Below, one piece after another: positions 42,201-53,859 of a DNA stretch of 64,000 bases (position 1 is its first letter; each line of letters starts with the position of its first letter). The stretch is from NCBI GenBank assembly GCA_023055355.1, contig JALJCS010000015.1:16977516-17041515 (forward strand), read 5' to 3'. This DNA is from Agelaius tricolor. Its lineage: Eukaryota; Chordata; Aves; Passeriformes; Icteridae. A program made the position numbers and the translations under genes. The notes under the pieces were generated by a model. That model made no database searches and was not told where the DNA came from. It worked only from the letters and a program-made list of their open reading frames with translations.

Positions 42201-45083
42201 CCCAGTCTGTTCCATTACATAAGAAAGGGACAGGCTTGAACAGTTGTATCACCATAAGAAATCATTCACCAGCCACATTCCTAAATCCTCTCTGCTTATG
42301 GAGAGTATTTTCAATCCCACTCAGTGCACTTAAAGAATCAAAGATCCAGGGATGTCAACTGTTCTCTCTCTCACCCACTTTTTTCATTACTTCTCAGGAC
42401 CTTTCATCTGCAGCAGGCAGAGCACAGGTGTGCAGGGGTCACATTCTGTGTTCTAGAGCAATAGTAGCTTTTCATTCAATTAAGAGAAAATATTTAAAGC
42501 CATAACTGCCTCCATGAACTGTTCTTCCCTAAATGGAATGGAATAAATGGAGGGAATTACCATGGGATCTATGAATGATAATTTTCCAAACTACTTTTCT
42601 CCTGTCCTAAAGCAGTCTCTAAGTGAAGATGTTTAATTGCATATGTGGATGTAGATATACTAAGGTGCCACTTCAGGCTCCAGAAACATGGAGAGCACGA
42701 GCTTTGAAAAGTTTACCAGGTTGAAACTGCTTAAAAGTTTATGAAAAGAAATTACAAATAGAAATAGTGAAATTAAATAGGCTACACTAAATGTATGTGC
42801 TGTGTACTACAGAGCCATGGGGACAAATGGGTTTGCATTAAACAAGGGGGAGGGGAGTGGAAAAAATACTTCAGGAAAACAGAACAATGGCATAATTTAG
42901 CATATTTGTACTTGGGTCAGATCCAGCTGATTGCTTTGGAAAGGATTCTTCTCAAAGTGAAAGGTGAATGGAGGAAGGGAGTTCAGGAAAGAGGGGGGTG
43001 TTTGTCTTTAAAATGAATTATTTGGAGAATGCAATGAACAGTGAATGTATTACATTGCAGTAAACACTCCAAATACCTGAAAAATACTATAGCAATGTCT
43101 TCATTGCTTTGATTGTTATTAGGTAGAAGGCAAACAAATGTTACTTTGTGGAAAAAGAACTAGGAGCTCTGCCAGGAATGGTCACATCTAACACACATTA
43201 TTTATGACTGTATAAAGTGCAAGAATTAGTCACTTAATGAAAAGCTGGAGGATGTCTGTTACAAGACAGAAATGATCATAACTTGTTAAAAGTAAAGAAG
43301 GTTAAAAATGGGAATCTCTTCACTCAGGAAGCTGCTGTGAGTCTCCACCTCATGGCTACAGAAATGCAGTCTCAAGCTTCTGCTAGAGCAGCTGTCCCAG
43401 GCATCTCTGCTGACCTCTGTAAATTCAAGACCCAACACTGCCTGCTCCAAATCTCTTGCACACCCCACTGCTATCTTTGACATCACAAATTACCCATCTC
43501 TCCCTAAAACTCCAGTTTGGTACAGTTTATACCCTGGGCTTCCCCCTGCCCCTCTTTTTAGAGCACCATTCAGTGGTCTGTTCTTCCTCCTCCTGCCTTC
43601 ACACCCTGTGGACATTTTCCAAGGGGCTCTTCTCACTCCATCCCTTTCTCACATTCTCCATTTTCACCCTTCTGTTGACCTCATTCACTCATATGGTCTC
43701 TCCTCAAGCAGGGACTGACAACCCTCAAATATTCCTCTTTTGCACATCTGCACCCTGCTACCTTTCTCTTGGCTCACAGATACTGCAATACTAAATATAA
43801 CAATAGAATTACACATTTATCCCACCTAACCTCATTCCAACCATCACCTTCCTCTCCAAAAAGAATCTTTTCCCCAACTACAGATGAAGATTTTGAGACA
43901 GAGCAGTCATAAGATAGATATTTTTCCTTTATTTATACCTCACTTATTTCCACTTTGTATTGTTTATTCTGCATATTAAAGAAGGAGAAAAAAAGAGCTG
44001 TCTGAAAAGAAGGAACTCTCTTTGGATTTATATTCAAACAAGGAGATGAAACAGGACAAGAAGAAACAATAGCTTTTTGTTGTTGTTCAGAAGATAACTG
44101 AAATTTTGTGAAATGCAGAGCTCTTTGTACCTGGAATCTAATTACATAAAGTGTTCTGTAGCACTGAATGCTGTGGGTTACAGGGTTTGTTGCTCGGGGG
44201 TTTGAAATTGTGCTTTTATATTATTTTGGCTTTTAAAGCAGCTCCCCATCTTCCTAAAGAATGGCTGTTTCCAGCCATCAGATTTTGCTACCTCTGCTAC
44301 AACAACGTGACCGTGCCTGGCTAAGTACTTGCTCAATCTATTTATTCAGTTTCCAACACAGCTCAGCACCATGTATCATACACATCGTGCAAAAATTTTG
44401 CTCAAGCATAATCATGGTTCTTAAAACTCAAACTTTGCCACACAATGACAAGGTCTCCACATTACCAGAATTACTTTCCCTCCTCCTCCGCCCCCATCCA
44501 GCTTCTCATCAGTCTCCAGCATGACTCAACCCTGTTGAAAAGCTGTAGGTTTACAAGTCATTTCATTTCTTTCAAGTGAGATACATCATATGGAGGAAAT
44601 AAATAAAATGTTTTCAGTGCCTGGTCCCCAGTGGATAATAGGGTCTATCTGATTTCATAAGCTGCTTCTAACTGGAAATTTTTCTACATTAGTTTTGGTT
44701 TAACCAGAGTGAAATCCCCATTTTGAAGCCCACTCTCTGATGGCAGCAGAACCTCACCCAGTTGCACATCAGCATTTCCTTCTTGCTCTTCGAGCTGACA
44801 AATGTATTTTGGAACTATTCCTGTTACAATTCCCCCCTTATCTCCAAGACTGAGGGCAAATCTGCCTCGGGACAAATGCATTTTTCCTAAGGTCCCGTGT
44901 TGAGAGCCATCTTTTACTTGCCAAAACCCCAGAGTTCAGCTACACTCTGAGGTTTTCCACACACTTTTAACCATTTCACTTCCAGATCCCAGGCAGTTTA
45001 TTGGCTAGCCAGGAGATGTTTGTGTATGTGCTCCTCTCTGTCTCCTTCTCACTGGCCTCTGTTAAAATTTATACAAAACAAAA

Positions 45084-45096
45084 GGGGGGGGGGGGG
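45084..45096 (+). repeat. G13 homopolymer run
   Basis: Thirteen consecutive G, then AGGG. A C8 run lies at about 45240, roughly 150 bp away. Both are prone to sequencing and assembly error. Confidence 0.9.
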
Positions 45097-48000
45097 AGGG
45101 AAAGAAGAAAATTACTGTCATGAATCATCCTAAGGAAAATGAAGTTAAAGTATCGTGTTTTCATAGTCATGAGAGATTAAAAGCAGAAGAAAACATTTAT
45201 CTGGATCAACTGATATACCATAATGATTGCAGCTGCTTTCCCCCCCCCTCCAAGAGTTTCATGGTGTTAAAATTTTGAGGATGAATTATGTGAAGTTTTG
45301 AGTATCCCCTGCTAGCTGCTACTTGCCCTTATTTCTAGTCAAACTACTTGAACTGATCACTGTCAGCACTGTGCAGAATTGCAGAATTAAAAGCCTCATT
45401 GGAAAAGCATCCTCAAACCTACAAAAATAATTGCAGAAGAATCAAAAGGGGCAGATGTGAAAAAAGAGCAATGAGGGCTACCAGAGAAGAGAAGGTTCAT
45501 TGAATTGAAAGGGCCAGGTAGTAGCTGAAATTTCAGTATTATAAATAGGACATTATGTAGCTGAACTAAAAATAGGAGTTTTATTTTTACTTGGTGTTCC
45601 TCACTGCTGGCTGCTGACCTAGAGAAAGAGGACTCAGAAAGGAGAATTAAACAATTCCCCACAACCATGCAAAAAACCAAAACCACTAGTCTGGTGCCAG
45701 TGCCTATTTGTAAACTAAGAAGAATACAATTTTTAAACCAATTTCAAAAGATGCTTAACTGAAAGAACTCCCTAATACTGCTGTGAAAAGAATGTAATAG
45801 CAGAGGACAATTTCTGCAGAAAATCAACAGCAATTACAAATTCCCTGTCTACATACTCACTTGTAAGAGAAAATGGCTGGTGTACCCAATTCCTTCACCC
45901 ACTCTGGGTGTGTACAACTGCTCTCTATGCTGGAAGCACTCTCTGCTCAGCAGCAGTAACACACAATCATTCCAGTACTGAGTTTCAAGGCAAGACTGAG
46001 GGCCCAGCACAGGTCTGGAGGAAAATTCTCTGTCAGCTTGCTACCTGCCAACTGTCTCAGGGCAGCATCTTGTGTTCTTCCCTTTCCTAAAGGCCAATTT
46101 TACACTTAAACTGAGAATCCCAATTTAGGTATGGTAAAATGGCAGCTTGTCTGGCCAGCTGCTGAGGATGTTCATACTTTGTTTCATTTTAAAAAGAAAA
46201 AAAAAATTAGCACAAGTCTAAACCACCAAATCTGAATTTAAGTTTCAAGCCCATGCATCTAATCTTCAGGACAAAAGAGACTTGAAACCATGGTTTTGGT
46301 TCTGCTCACAAAGATAAGAGGAAGTTGTAAAACAAAACCAGATCTGAATCTGAACTTAGGTTCACAGCTGTTTAAGACCATGGCTTTTGTAGGAGCCTAT
46401 CACGAGCTCCAATCTAAAGGACTCAATAGACTTGAGGGCCGATTTTGGCTTTATCTGCTAAATACTGGATCTTTGCAATGTACCACAGACCCCAAGGGGC
46501 TGTGCTCAAGTATTTATCCATCCCCACTTTGGTAGAAAGCTCAAATGAAGATGAAACATGGTGATTTAATTTTGAAGAGTAAGCCATAGTTACTTATTTT
46601 ATAGCATCAACAAAAATAACTTGCATTACTTCTCATTGCTGATCAAATTGAAATAAAGGCATTTGTTATAAGAAATTATTGTAATTATTTAAGGAAAAAA
46701 ACTTAGCATCTGTGTAGTCTAGATAGAAATCTACTAGTCAGTCATCCTTTCCCATGGGCTGAAAAATAGCAAAACTCTTATCTGCTGTATTTGTACACTA
46801 TTCACATCTGTCATTATATCAGTGATCTGATTTGTTTGAGAATGCTAAGACTCAGAACATAATTCTGCACTTAGCTGAAATAATTCTAAAATGCAGGTTA
46901 GCACAGAGGCAGATGATAATTCAAAACTTCTTGCTGCTACTAAGCTATTTTAGCTTCTCTCACTGTCAAAGCCAAGTCAAACACACCTAAATTAAAATGC
47001 CTATTTGCAGTGTCTCAAAAGACAACAGAAAGATTCATGTATTTTGTTTCCACTCTTGATTTTTGGTAATACTTTTTTCTCTTTTCATATGGTGAATCAA
47101 AATCCCCAAATAAAGCAACACCCTCACTAAGGCTGTACTGTTGTGTTACTGCTGGGTTTTGATCCATCAGACAGCTTGAGAGAACAAGGACCATAATCCT
47201 TCCAAACTGGAAACGTTGGCTAAATGGGTCATCTCTTTTCTTTCAATTTTTATACATTTATACACATACAGATATAGGTACACATGCACACACACAGCAC
47301 TACTCCAAATCTAGTTGTAGATGCTACTAATAATTTGACAATCCAACATTTCTGCCTTTACTTCTTCCTCTTCCCATTCTTTAATAGCTCCATTGCAAAA
47401 CACCAGACAGGAGTTGTTGGGCACCCTCTGGAGCAGCAGCAAATGGAAGGAACACAGCTAAGGAATGGACACAGCAGAGACCCAGGTTCACCTGACCCAT
47501 CCTTGCCAGGCATGACCCACATCTCTTAAGCACCATTTCTGGTGTAAGAACTCAAGGAAACTTCACCTTAGCAGCACCACAATACACTAAAACTGGCCTG
47601 ATCATCTGTAACTACATCAAGCCCCAAATAAAAGTCCTGATGATTAATGAATGTCCCAAGTTCTTCCTCAGACATTCAATCTATTAAAAGACATATTTTC
47701 ATACAACCAGCTTCCCCTCCTGCTGTTCTCTTCAAAGGCAGAATTCTCACTTCCCTTGCAGGTCTCTTCACTTTCTGTTCTCCTGCAATACATACAGTAC
47801 ACAACTTCTGTATGCAGTCTCTTCTAAAACATTTTAAGATCTAATTAACAACAAGAGGTAAAATTACAACATCTCCAGTGAGTACTGGACACTGGAATTG
47901 GTTTGCACTCAATGCACCACTCCCTGCAATAATTTGCAATTTCCCAACCAAGAGATTTAGATCAACTAAATCATTTTTGCCCTCACCTTGAACACAGCCC

Positions 48001-48323
48001 CAAGAACAGAAACAGAAGCCCATGAACACAAGCCCAGCACAAAAAAAAAATCCAAGGGAGAATGCCTAGCTCTTGTTATAATCAGATGATTTAAGAGTCT
48101 CCATTTTGAATACCAAGCAGCTCCAGAGGAAAGTGTCAGGTTTCCTTGTTGCTGCCCCTCTTCAGCCCTCACCATCTATTCTTGGCCATCCTGCAAACAG
48201 AACCAACAGCAGCACAGCTGCATTACACTGAGGACAAAGTGGCTTTCTGAAGAAACTTCTAGAATTTATATCTTCTCCTTACATGAAATAACATAACTCA
48301 AATGAGCTTATTTTCCTAGTTCA

Positions 48324-48362
48324 AATAAACTATCTTATCACAAAAAAAAAAAAAAAAAAAAA
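48324..48362 (+). repeat. AATAAA followed by a 21-nt poly(A) tract
   Basis: AATAAA at 48324-48329 is followed 12 nt later by 21 consecutive A (48342-48362). The spacing copies a cleaved and polyadenylated mRNA end, which could mark the 3' end of a reverse-transcribed insert. No target-site duplication or parent gene was identified. Confidence 0.4.
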
Positions 48363-49322
48363 GCATTTTGACACCCATTCTTCACAGTTGTTCTCTCTCT
48401 TGCAGTGAACAGACAACAGGTTTTGGAGTGTTTGCTGCAACACACCACACACTCGTACATCCACCTAAATGAAGCCACTGTGGACCAATTATGAAAGATC
48501 TGTTATTCCATTCGGAGTTACTCATCTGGGGATTTGATTTTTGATTTGTTTCCCTCTGAGGTTTTTTGGAGCGCTAGTGGGATGAAGTTTAAATTAAATT
48601 GGGACCATCAGCATCCCAAAGACAACTATTCAGTAGCACACATTTAATATTGATTTAATATGATTATGTGGGTTGTTTGTAACCGCAAATGTCTAACTAA
48701 TGCCACTTAGACACAAAGTACTTTATATATTCATTACCAGGAATGTTAGAATATGAACCAAACCAAAACACAGCTAAATAAGCCACACAAGTATGCAGCT
48801 CTGAAAGCTACAGGAAAGTTAAGAATTAAAAGCTGGAGTTTTCAATTAACAGAGACAGTCGAGGTGGATTGTTTTGTGTATTGCACACATGGTCTAAGGT
48901 GCCACTGGCTAAATAATTACAATATTACCGAATACCCAGAGCAAGTGACAAACCACTCATTAAGCTACACAAAATTAATCACTAATAAATCAAAACTTCA
49001 TCCATGCCAGTTGTCTTTGAGGATGATTTTTTTATTCCTGGCTGCTTCCAGAGCCAGGTGCATCAGCCAGTTCCAATACCATGAACTTTGGAAAACAGGA
49101 GTGGCTGTACTAAGGCACAACATAGCTGTTTCTAAAATATCTCTTATAGCTGTAACTACCAACCCAGGGGGTGGAAGAGAGTGAGGTGTAGTCTTCTAAT
49201 CCTACCAAACACCACAGGGATGAGTTTTTGGTATTGTCAGTGTCAATCCCCACTGTGGTTTGTAGCTACACGTGAGGCCCTGTGCCAGATCCTTGCTCAG
49301 TGCTGGACACAGCAAAGTCCAA

Positions 49323-49386
49323 CCATGTTTGCTAATTTCAACACTGTTGAAATTAGCACTGTTGTGCTGTTCTGAGCACAACATGG
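49323..49386. repeat. Nested inverted repeats (possible cruciform or three-way junction)
   Basis: An inner hairpin has 13-bp perfect arms (49330-49342 and 49346-49358) around a 3-nt loop. A second hairpin, TGTGCT/AGCACA, spans 49363-49380, overlapping the outer arm by one base. The outer arms CCATGTT (49323-49329) and AACATGG (49380-49386) are complementary. It sits about 350 bp left of the CpG island. Confidence 0.85.
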
Positions 49387-49689
49387 ACTTGACTTATAAA
49401 ATAAAAACATTGGTTGATAAACGGGAGTAGGATTGTGCAAGAGAATTCAGCATCAACGAGCAATCAGCAGCATCCTCAGAGTATGTCAGAGCACGGGGGT
49501 CAGCTGTGACAACTTTTGGCCCATGAGGGAAGAGTGTGGATGTTGTTTTACCTGAGGCAGACACTGCGGTTGGGCTGCACAGAATCTAGGTGCGATGGCA
49601 CCTCACCAGCACCCAGCACCCGGGTCTTACAAGGACTGTGGCCATTCCTCAGCACAGCACGAACACCTGGGCACAGACCGACACCTCAC

Positions 49690-50300
49690 CACGGCAAGGC
49701 TGCGGCACAAGCAGCACCCACCAACATGGCGGTGCGGCCTGAGGGAGCCCCGCCCGCGCGGCGGGAAAGCCGCCGCCTCCCGCGGGACGGAGCGGCCGCT
49801 GGGCGGCGCTGCCGAGCCCCGCAGCCCGGGGTGCGGAGCGGGGTGCGGGATGCGGGATGAGGGGAGCGGGATGAGGGCAGCGGGATACGGGGGACGGGAT
49901 ACGAAATGCGGGAGGCCGGGTCGTGGCCGCCGAGCCTGGCGACGTTCCCGGCTGCCAGGCGGCGAGAAGAGACGGCGCTGCCGATCGCGGTGGTACCGCA
50001 GCGCCAAGCGCTGACGGCTGGCCCCGGGAGGCAGCGCAGGCCGCCCTGTGCAGCTCCGAACCGGTCGCCGCCCCGCTCAGGGCACGATCACGTCCGGTGT
50101 CTGTCGGCTGACAGTGAGCAGTTCTGCCAGCCCTCGGGGAAAACACCAAAACATTCCCAATGTTCTTCCTGGCAGTGTGTAAGGAAGGGTTTCCCAGTGG
50201 CACTGCCGGGACGGAGCCGCAGTCACCGCCGGCATCGCGGCACGGCCGGAGCGCGGTGAGGGCAGCGCGGGGAGCAGCCGCCTCTGGCCGGGGCTGGAGG
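49690..50300. promoter_or_regulatory. CpG-island promoter, gene unassigned, possibly bidirectional
   Basis: About 600 bp of GC-rich, CpG-dense DNA lies inside a roughly 40% GC neighbourhood. It includes AACATGGCGG at 49723-49732, which fits the YY1 consensus often found just inside CpG-island transcription starts. A strong + strand donor (GCGCG|GTGAGG) ends at 50255/50256. A - strand donor (GTG|GTGAGG) borders 49690, so first exons could leave in both directions. A CCAAT motif lies near 50380. The long frames inside (for example the + frame 49906-50259) are Arg/Pro/Ala-rich artefacts of GC content. No neighbouring coding gene has its 5' end here: CDYL2 starts left of the window and CMC2 starts right of 60 kb. 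Confidence 0.7.
49829..49925 (+). repeat. Degenerate G-rich minisatellite in the CpG island
   Basis: Imperfect 10-15-bp units of the form GCGGGATGAGGG or GCGGGATACGGG repeat about six times. The GGG runs are close enough on the + strand to form G-quadruplexes. Confidence 0.75.
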
Positions 50301-53300
50301 GGAAATCACATCTACTTCAAGTCGAACAACTCAAGCGTCGGGCTGCTGGTAGCAAAGGTTTCAAATCAAAGCAAACGAGTTCCAATCAAAGGTTTTTGTA
50401 AAAATTAGACCGCGAATGTCATGCAAACAAAACACGGCCTGTGCTCTCAGTGGTGGGGATGACATGGTGGTATCAGCGCTCCTGTAACTTAGCCACACAT
50501 ACCCATACTCTTCAAGGCGTTTGAAGATTTGCTGATACTCCATTCTAATCCATGTTAATAAAACTCAATGTGTAACTTAACTTGCAGCACTAAAATCCAC
50601 TATGTTGCCCAGGTAGAGAATCTTCTTTGCTTAAGCAGTAATATTAGTAATTCATTTTTAACTCAACTGTCAGAATGTGGTATCAGTTTTCCAGTCGTTG
50701 TTCAAACCCTTTTAGGTTTTCCACAGAAGTGTGTTTTCATTTATGTCAGAAAAAAAATTGTATTGAACATCATGATTTTTTTTAAAGCATGGGCAGTGCC
50801 AAATTCAGGAATGCCTGACTGTTGAATGCACTTTATACATGAGGTGTGGAGCTTCAGCAAAGTGCATAACACATTGGAAATATTCATTACAGTGATTTCC
50901 AGTAACAGAGGGAATAGCTAACTCACAGGACTAGTCATCTCCCAAATTGTACAGTCTGCTCAACTAAATCAAGGCTTTGCTTCAAGGTCTAGGAACGACA
51001 CATCACCTGTATCAGCAACAAAGGACATAATTCCTGGAGGATGTTACTAACTAAAGTTTACAGGGAAAAGACAAGTGGTACATTCATAATATATTAACAC
51101 TCAGCACTGCAGCTTAACAGGAGACAAGCCCTGTTGTATAAAGAAATTAACACCAGAGCAAGAACTCACCCTGCTGTTCTTACACTATGCTCCTGCTATT
51201 CAGCAGAATATTTTTCCTTTTACTAAAATATAATTTTTTTTTAAATTAAGGAAAACAGAATGTCATTTAGTTTTTCAGCAAGAGAAAGTACATTATGAAT
51301 AGCGTTACCAGGTGTTTCTGGTAAAACTAGAGGGATTTTGCTGGACAGTTATAATTCCCTTTGCTCTGTCCTCCTCCTGTCCATGTATCCTAGACTTTTA
51401 TGGCACTTCAATATGGAAAATCCTCACCGTTATGGCCAGAGCTGCCATTTCCCCATTGTTTCCCCCTTCTTCACTTTCCAACATGAAACACACATGAGCT
51501 TCTCACATGCAATTCAACACAAATTCCATGAAATTTCTTTTCTCTCTCAAATACCATCTGTCAGAAAGAACAATGGGCAAAATGCTCCTATACACAAATG
51601 ACATTGCAATAAACTGTCTTCAAAGTCTATAGAGAAAAAGTTTATTTCACCCAAGCTCGCTTTAGGAAAGAAGAAAAAAACCCACATTTACTATTTCACC
51701 CTTACCCCTTTCTCTGTCAGATAAATCATCAGTATTTTTACACCAGCTTTTTTCAGCTTCAAGATCAAATTAGCAACATGAACTCTCTGTCAAACAAAAG
51801 GAACAAACCCCACAGGAATCAATGGGCACTCTCATATCACACTAGTGGGCAATTAGCAAAGAGAAACAGAAGGAAGACCATGATCACACTTTCACTAGGT
51901 AAACAAAGCTGATCTGTAAAATAGATTTATAAATGAATGTAGTTAAAAGTATCAATAGGAATTTGTGTGCCATTTGGTCTTTCATTCAGTAAGCACATTG
52001 ATCTTTGCAAACATGATTCTGACTAATGAGCTGTGTTAAGTGGCTCTTGGTTTCTTATTTTGTTGCTTTGTGAAAGATTGGGACTCACAGAAGCTGATTT
52101 AAGAAACAAAAGCTTCAATGCTTCTGCACTCAGATATCAGCTTCTCAACCTAATCTCCAGAACAATTCTCAATTTATTTATTTACTTAAAGGCTACAAAT
52201 CCTATTTAAGAGCTTGCCTGAAGTAGGCTGTGTCATCTCAAATGGAAGAAGTACCATGGATGCAGAGTTGCCAGATAGGGGAGTTCACTTTAAAGTACTC
52301 TTTCAAAATACTCTGAAAAGTACCAATAATGGCTGCACCACTTCCAAGCATTCACATACTGATTCAAACAGTGCATCATTTACTTGTTCTAAGAAACAAA
52401 CAGCATGTCAAGATGCACAAACAATTGCTTCAGCTTTGCTTGGAGCTTTGACTGAAAACATTTGTGGTTTAATTTAACTGATTTAATTGGGTCCATCCAG
52501 GTATTGAAAAATAACTAAAATTATTCTATCTAATTCACCCTTCAAAAGAGCTCACAAAATACCGTTTTCTTCCAAAAATAGGGGCATGTACCATTTCAAG
52601 ATTGAGTATCAACAATGGTTTTTACATCAAACCATGTAATTCACTGCAGAATAGGCACCTTTTTTCCAAAAGTTTTCTGGATACTTTGTATATTTGGCTC
52701 AACAAAATTTATATTTTAAAAAAGTCTTTTGCTGCTAGGCAGAACAGAGGCATTATTTAAAAGTAAGGCGAATCCAGAAGACACACAGAGAAGCAGCTCC
52801 ATCAGTGGACAAACCAGTGTATGTTTTGATATCAAATCTTCTGAATTCTGAGACTTGTTGTGGGTTTTCAGCAGTTTGATGGAAAATAAACACCTTTCAT
52901 AGGCTAACAAGGCAACCTGGTCACACAATGCATATTGACTTGCCTGAGAAAGTTACACTTTTCTTCACTTCAGTGTCAGCTTTGCTTCAACCTCAATTGT
53001 CATAATGTGACTTTACTTTTGTACCAGAGAAAGTGGAAGAACTTCAGCTTATATTTTTGGTAGCACTCCTCTTCAAAAATCACTCAGCACACATTGATTG
53101 TACTCAACAAAAATCAAGGGGAAGCTTTGTAAATGCCTGGAAATGTTCCATTCTGAATTTCTAAAGCCGCTTGTTTTGGGTATGATGAACAAATTGTCTT
53201 ACAACAGTCTACACTGTACATATGGTTGGCAGGGAGGACTTGTAATCTTCTCAGCTGAAGACAGTAGCTTCATCCTTTTAGCTCCAATAAAAATACTAGA

Positions 53301-53680
53301 ACTCCAATTATTCCTTGATAGGAAATTCCCAATTTCAAGCCACATCTGTTTAAAATTTCTCTTTCCTAATCCATTTAAGAACTGTTATCACAACACTACA
53401 AAAAGTGATGGAAAAAGTAATTTAGTGTTTCACAATGAAAAAGTCCCTACAAAATCTATGATATGAAAGAGAAACTGCTAAACACAAGGAGATAAATGCC
53501 ACTCAGTACAAAGTGGGGAACACAGCTGAACACACAGTACCTCACACACACCAACTCCTCATTACTAACAATCATAAAAGTGCCAGAACCAAGACTTGCC
53601 ACCGTAGTTTTCTTTTAGAGGTCGAAAATTAAGTTAGGTTGTGAGTGATGTATGTTTTTTCACATTGTTTGCCTTGCTGA
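50301..53680. other. Intergenic DNA between the CpG island and the CMC2 3' end
   Basis: No recognised gene. Two + strand frames (52214-52477 and 53098-53466) are stop-free but have no recognisable motif or supporting splice sites, so I treat them as chance. Confidence 0.5.
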
Positions 53681-53702
53681 GAATGAATATGTATTAGATG
53701 CA

Positions 53703-53708
53703 TTTATT
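53703..53708 (-). terminator. CMC2 poly(A) signal
   Basis: The - strand reads AATAAA about 75 nt after the CMC2 stop codon (context ACAAAATAAATGC). Cleavage would fall near 53690, giving a short 3' UTR of roughly 95 nt. Confidence 0.6.
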
Positions 53709-53784
53709 TTGTCACCATCTCAAAAACCACAGGCTGGACAAGTGAAATCCCTGTGGAGCTGCAGCTGTCCAGCCCCAGCAGCGC

Positions 53785-53859
53785 TCACTTCTCTGCGGCT
53801 CTCTGGGCATTTATTATCCTCTGTCGCTTCTCCCGGTTCCTGCGCCTGTTTTCTTCATA
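53785..53859 (-). CDS. CMC2: CMC2 terminal coding exon
   Basis: The acceptor GTCTTCCAG precedes [15 protein letters not shown] and a final AEK, then TGA at 53785-53787. Seven arginines and two lysines in 24 residues make the tail strongly basic. Length and phase agree with the family, although the tail sequence is divergent. Confidence 0.9.
   Translation of the reverse strand, partial: YEENRRRNREKRQRIINAQRAAEK

Larger units (their letters stand above)
12890..46413 (-). other. Speculative - strand multi-exon chain, not a confirmed gene
   Basis: Twenty-one - strand segments with GT-AG borders can be threaded in one frame to 551 codons. They are 46366-46413, 45861-45929, 45605-45618, 44758-44886, 43054-43076, 40736-40816, 40353-40407, 39358-39373, 38800-38951, 38312-38340, 38058-38115, 36331-36379, 35224-35316, 34850-35064, 31271-31419, 30915-30935, 30259-30309, 29622-29658, 21181-21253, 18593-18700 and 12890-13076. 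Several have very good signals (38058-38115, 40353-40407, 38800-38951). Against it: I chose sites to keep phase, several links are 14-29-nt microexons, no domain or homologue is recognised, Cys and Trp are high and Gly and Asp low as in translated non-coding DNA, and no start codon was found. Chance assembly is the more likely explanation. Confidence 0.15.

Noticed and set aside
48753..49184. 143-codon + strand open frame upstream of the CpG island
   Set aside because: A frame of this length is expected about once or twice by chance in 64 kb on both strands. No motif, splice support or homology is recognised.
13521..49690. DYNLRB2, the expected neighbour downstream of CDYL2
   Set aside because: I looked for its conserved DIDPQN and QNPCE coding segments on the - strand and did not find them.
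49649..50259. Long overlapping frames on both strands in the CpG island
   Set aside because: High GC content suppresses stop codons. The products are Arg/Pro/Ala-rich, overlap each other and match no family.
53098..53466. 122-codon + strand open frame left of CMC2
   Set aside because: No recognisable domain. AT-rich with random-like composition and no exon signals.
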